A stretch of DNA of 7,911 nt from an uncultured Clostridia bacterium (GTDB lineage: Bacteria > Bacillota > Clostridia > Oscillospirales > Oscillospiraceae). Positions 7,017 through 7,911 of this stretch are shown piece by piece. The notes under the pieces are model-generated. The model worked only from the letters and a program-made list of their open reading frames with translations, was not told where the DNA came from and ran no database searches. Numbering within the stretch: the first letter of the stretch is position 1; each line of letters begins with the position of its first letter. The stretch covers positions 1 through 7,911 of the forward strand of contig CAMGPO010000043.1 in NCBI GenBank assembly GCA_946060825.1. Direction: 5' to 3'. The position numbers and the translations under genes are program-made.

Positions 7017-7054
7017 TTTCCTGCCGGCTCGTCCTCCGGCCCGGCGGCTGGAAA
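7017..7054. repeat. Imperfect inverted repeat between the two divergent promoters
   Basis: TTTCCTGCCGG (7017-7027) and CCGGCGGCTGGAAA (7041-7054) form an imperfect inverted pair: the arms match at TTTCC/GGAAA and at the CCGG cores, with a three-base insertion in one arm and a 13-base middle part. The half-site resembles those in the leader palindromes (6916-6941). It sits just upstream of both -35 boxes, a plausible place for an activator or shared repressor. This assignment is inference. Confidence 0.35.
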
Positions 7055-7067
7055 TACCAGGAAGTCC

Positions 7068-7096
7068 TTGACCTTTGATTGCCGGACGATTAAAAT
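7068..7096 (+). promoter_or_regulatory. Vegetative promoter of the divergent peptidoglycan-binding-protein gene
   Basis: TTGACC as -35 (7068-7073), a 17-base spacer and TAAAAT as -10 (7091-7096), with an AT-rich continuation. Transcription would begin near 7103, giving a leader of about 140 nt. It has the same -35 octamer, TTGACCTT, as the opposite promoter, and the same spacer length. Fits the housekeeping sigma-A consensus well. Confidence 0.78.
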
Positions 7097-7144
7097 AAAC
7101 AGAGCGGAACGCGGCGGGAAAAGAATCCGGCTTTTTTGTTCTTT

Positions 7145-7163
7145 GATGCAAAAGCGATGCATC
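7145..7163 (+). other. Small hairpin in the rightward leader
   Basis: GATGCA and TGCATC form a perfect 6-base stem with a 7-base loop, about 40 nt into the predicted rightward transcript. A run of six T lies just before it, not after, so it is not an intrinsic terminator in this direction. Its role, if any, is unknown. Confidence 0.25.
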
Positions 7164-7224
7164 CGCCGTGTAACCTGTAAGCAGAATTTCCCGTCTATAT
7201 GGGTGACGGTATTTTACGGAACCT

Positions 7225-7231
7225 GGAGGAG
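7225..7231 (+). promoter_or_regulatory. Ribosome binding site of the peptidoglycan-binding-protein gene
   Basis: GGAGGAG ends 11 bases before the ATG at 7243, slightly long spacing. Another ATG at 7233 is too close to it and opens only a 25-codon frame, so 7243 is taken as the start; it is followed at once by a signal peptide. Confidence 0.7.
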
Positions 7232-7242
7232 AATGACGAATC

Positions 7243-7911
7243 ATGAAAAGAATACTGAGCTTGCTGCTGGCCGCAGCGCTGCTGCTCTCCTGCTGCGCCT
7301 GCGCCGGTAAAAAGACGCCCTTGTCGGACGGCAACCGCGGCGATCCCCTTGCCGCCGTCTTTCCCGACGGCGTGACCCTCTGCGGTACGGATGTGACCGG
7401 CATGACGGCGGAGGAGGCAAAGGCCGCCGTGGAGGCGCGGGCAGCGTCCTATGTCCTGACCCTTTCCCTGGATGGAGAGGAGCTCGCGTTTTCTGCGGAG
7501 GATCTGTCCCTCGCCTGCGGCACGACGGACTATGAGGCCATCCTGCAGGCCTGTCTCGAGGACAGCGCCAAGCGGGAGATCTCGGTCGAGGGCCTCATTA
7601 CATATGACGCCTCCGCGGTGGAGGCGGCTCTGAAGGACTTCGCCGGCAGCGATAAGACAGCCCAGAACGCCCGCATTGAGCTGAGCGGCAGGGACAAGTC
7701 CTTTGTCCTGATTCCCGAGGAGCAGGGCGGCCTCAACCTTGACGCGGTGCTGGACGCCGTCAGGGAGGCTGTGCCCCGGCTGCAGAACGAAGTGAAGCTG
7801 GACGCGGAAACCGTCTACCAGCCGGCAGAGATCACCGCCGACAGCCCGGAGGCCAAGACCGCCCTGGAAAAGGCGAACAGGAGGCTGGACGTCGCCCTGA
7901 CCTACACCTAC
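7243..7911 (+). CDS. Secreted peptidoglycan-binding protein, probable L,D-transpeptidase (N-terminal part)
   Basis: The first 223 residues of an exported protein that runs off the right edge. Residues 1-22 are a signal peptide, MKRILSLLLAAALLLSCC followed by ACAG, with cysteines at 17, 18 and 20; it looks like a lipoprotein signal, though no cysteine has a fully canonical lipobox. FPDGVTLCGTDVTGMTAEEA (40-59) matches the GxDVxGMTxEEA hallmark of the peptidoglycan-binding domain (PG_binding_4 type) found in clostridial L,D-transpeptidases and in VanW/YoaR proteins. A region ending YQPAEITADSPEAKTALEKA (192-211), then LDVALTYTY at the edge, resembles the linker before a YkuD L,D-transpeptidase domain. 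The catalytic domain itself is not in the window, so VanW or another C-terminal domain remains possible. It is transcribed away from the polysaccharide operon from its own promoter. Likely acts at the wall; the link to the glycan is inferred from position only. Confidence 0.75.
   Translation, partial: MKRILSLLLAAALLLSCCACAGKKTPLSDGNRGDPLAAVFPDGVTLCGTDVTGMTAEEAKAAVEARAASYVLTLSLDGEELAFSAEDLSLACGTTDYEAILQACLEDSAKREISVEGLITYDASAVEAALKDFAGSDKTAQNARIELSGRDKSFVLIPEEQGGLNLDAVLDAVREAVPRLQNEVKLDAETVYQPAEITADSPEAKTALEKANRRLDVALTYTY

Larger units (their letters stand above)
6835..7242. other. Divergent intergenic regulatory region
   Basis: A 408-base region between the leftward polysaccharide operon and the rightward peptidoglycan-binding-protein gene. 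It holds two divergent vegetative promoters whose -35 boxes face each other 60 bases apart. The leftward transcript gets a leader of about 138 nt and the rightward one about 140 nt. Several copies of a TTTC(C)YGCCGG-like half-site, in alternating orientation, are scattered from 6858 to 7054. The region includes an AT-rich patch at 6970-7000, unlike the G+C-rich genes. An open frame crosses it on the minus strand (6828-7403) but looks non-coding. No tRNA or known riboswitch class was recognised. Confidence 0.8.

Noticed and set aside
7081..7137. Possible intrinsic terminator: GCCGGA, TCCGGC, then six T
   Set aside because: The arms are about 40 bases apart, the first arm lies upstream of the predicted rightward start, and no gene ends nearby on that strand.
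6828..7403. 191-codon minus-strand frame across the divergent region
   Set aside because: It would cover both promoters and the start of the opposite gene, has no ribosome binding site or domain, and overlaps the start of the sugar transferase gene in another frame.
1..7911. CRISPR arrays, insertion sequences, tRNA or rRNA genes
   Set aside because: No regularly spaced repeats, transposase motifs, terminal inverted repeats or cloverleaf-like segments were found on either strand.

Overview
The window looks like a chromosomal piece of a Gram-positive, fairly G+C-rich Firmicute, probably a clostridium of the gut type. That placement is inferred from strong AAGGAGG-type ribosome binding sites, tight ATGA gene overlaps, near-consensus vegetative promoters, and a lipoprotein-like secreted protein with a clostridial-style peptidoglycan-binding domain. 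No taxonomic marker gene is present.

Almost the whole window (about 7007 down to 1) is one leftward operon for a surface polysaccharide (capsule, exopolysaccharide or wall-linked glycan). In transcription order it holds: a polyprenyl glycosylphosphotransferase that puts the first sugar on undecaprenyl phosphate (5476-6834); a GT-B glycosyltransferase (4325-5479); a GT2 glycosyltransferase of the rhamnosyltransferase type (3390-4328); a Wzy-like polytopic polymerase (1928-3382, TTG start); then the dTDP-L-rhamnose supply genes rfbA (1021-1908), rfbC (437-982) and rfbB (1-424, cut by the window edge). The first three genes are joined by 4-base ATGA overlaps, and all other gaps are under 40 bases. 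The logic is consistent: initiate on lipid, extend (probably with rhamnose), polymerise, and make the activated rhamnose. rfbD, a flippase (Wzx) and a chain-length regulator are not in the window and may lie to the left.

On the right, a divergent gene (7243 to the edge) encodes the N-terminal part of a secreted, probably lipid-anchored protein with a peptidoglycan-binding domain of the kind that precedes L,D-transpeptidase domains. The 408-base divergent region (6835-7242) is the most interesting non-coding part. It has one near-consensus sigma-A promoter in each direction, both with TTGACCTT at the -35. The operon leader is about 138 nt and carries overlapping dyads, a 10-base perfect long-range inverted repeat and an anti-Shine-Dalgarno complement. 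This suggests either a repressor operator or an RNA-level switch. I see no clearly new gene system: the genes are recognisable, and the possible novelty is in the leader and promoter architecture.
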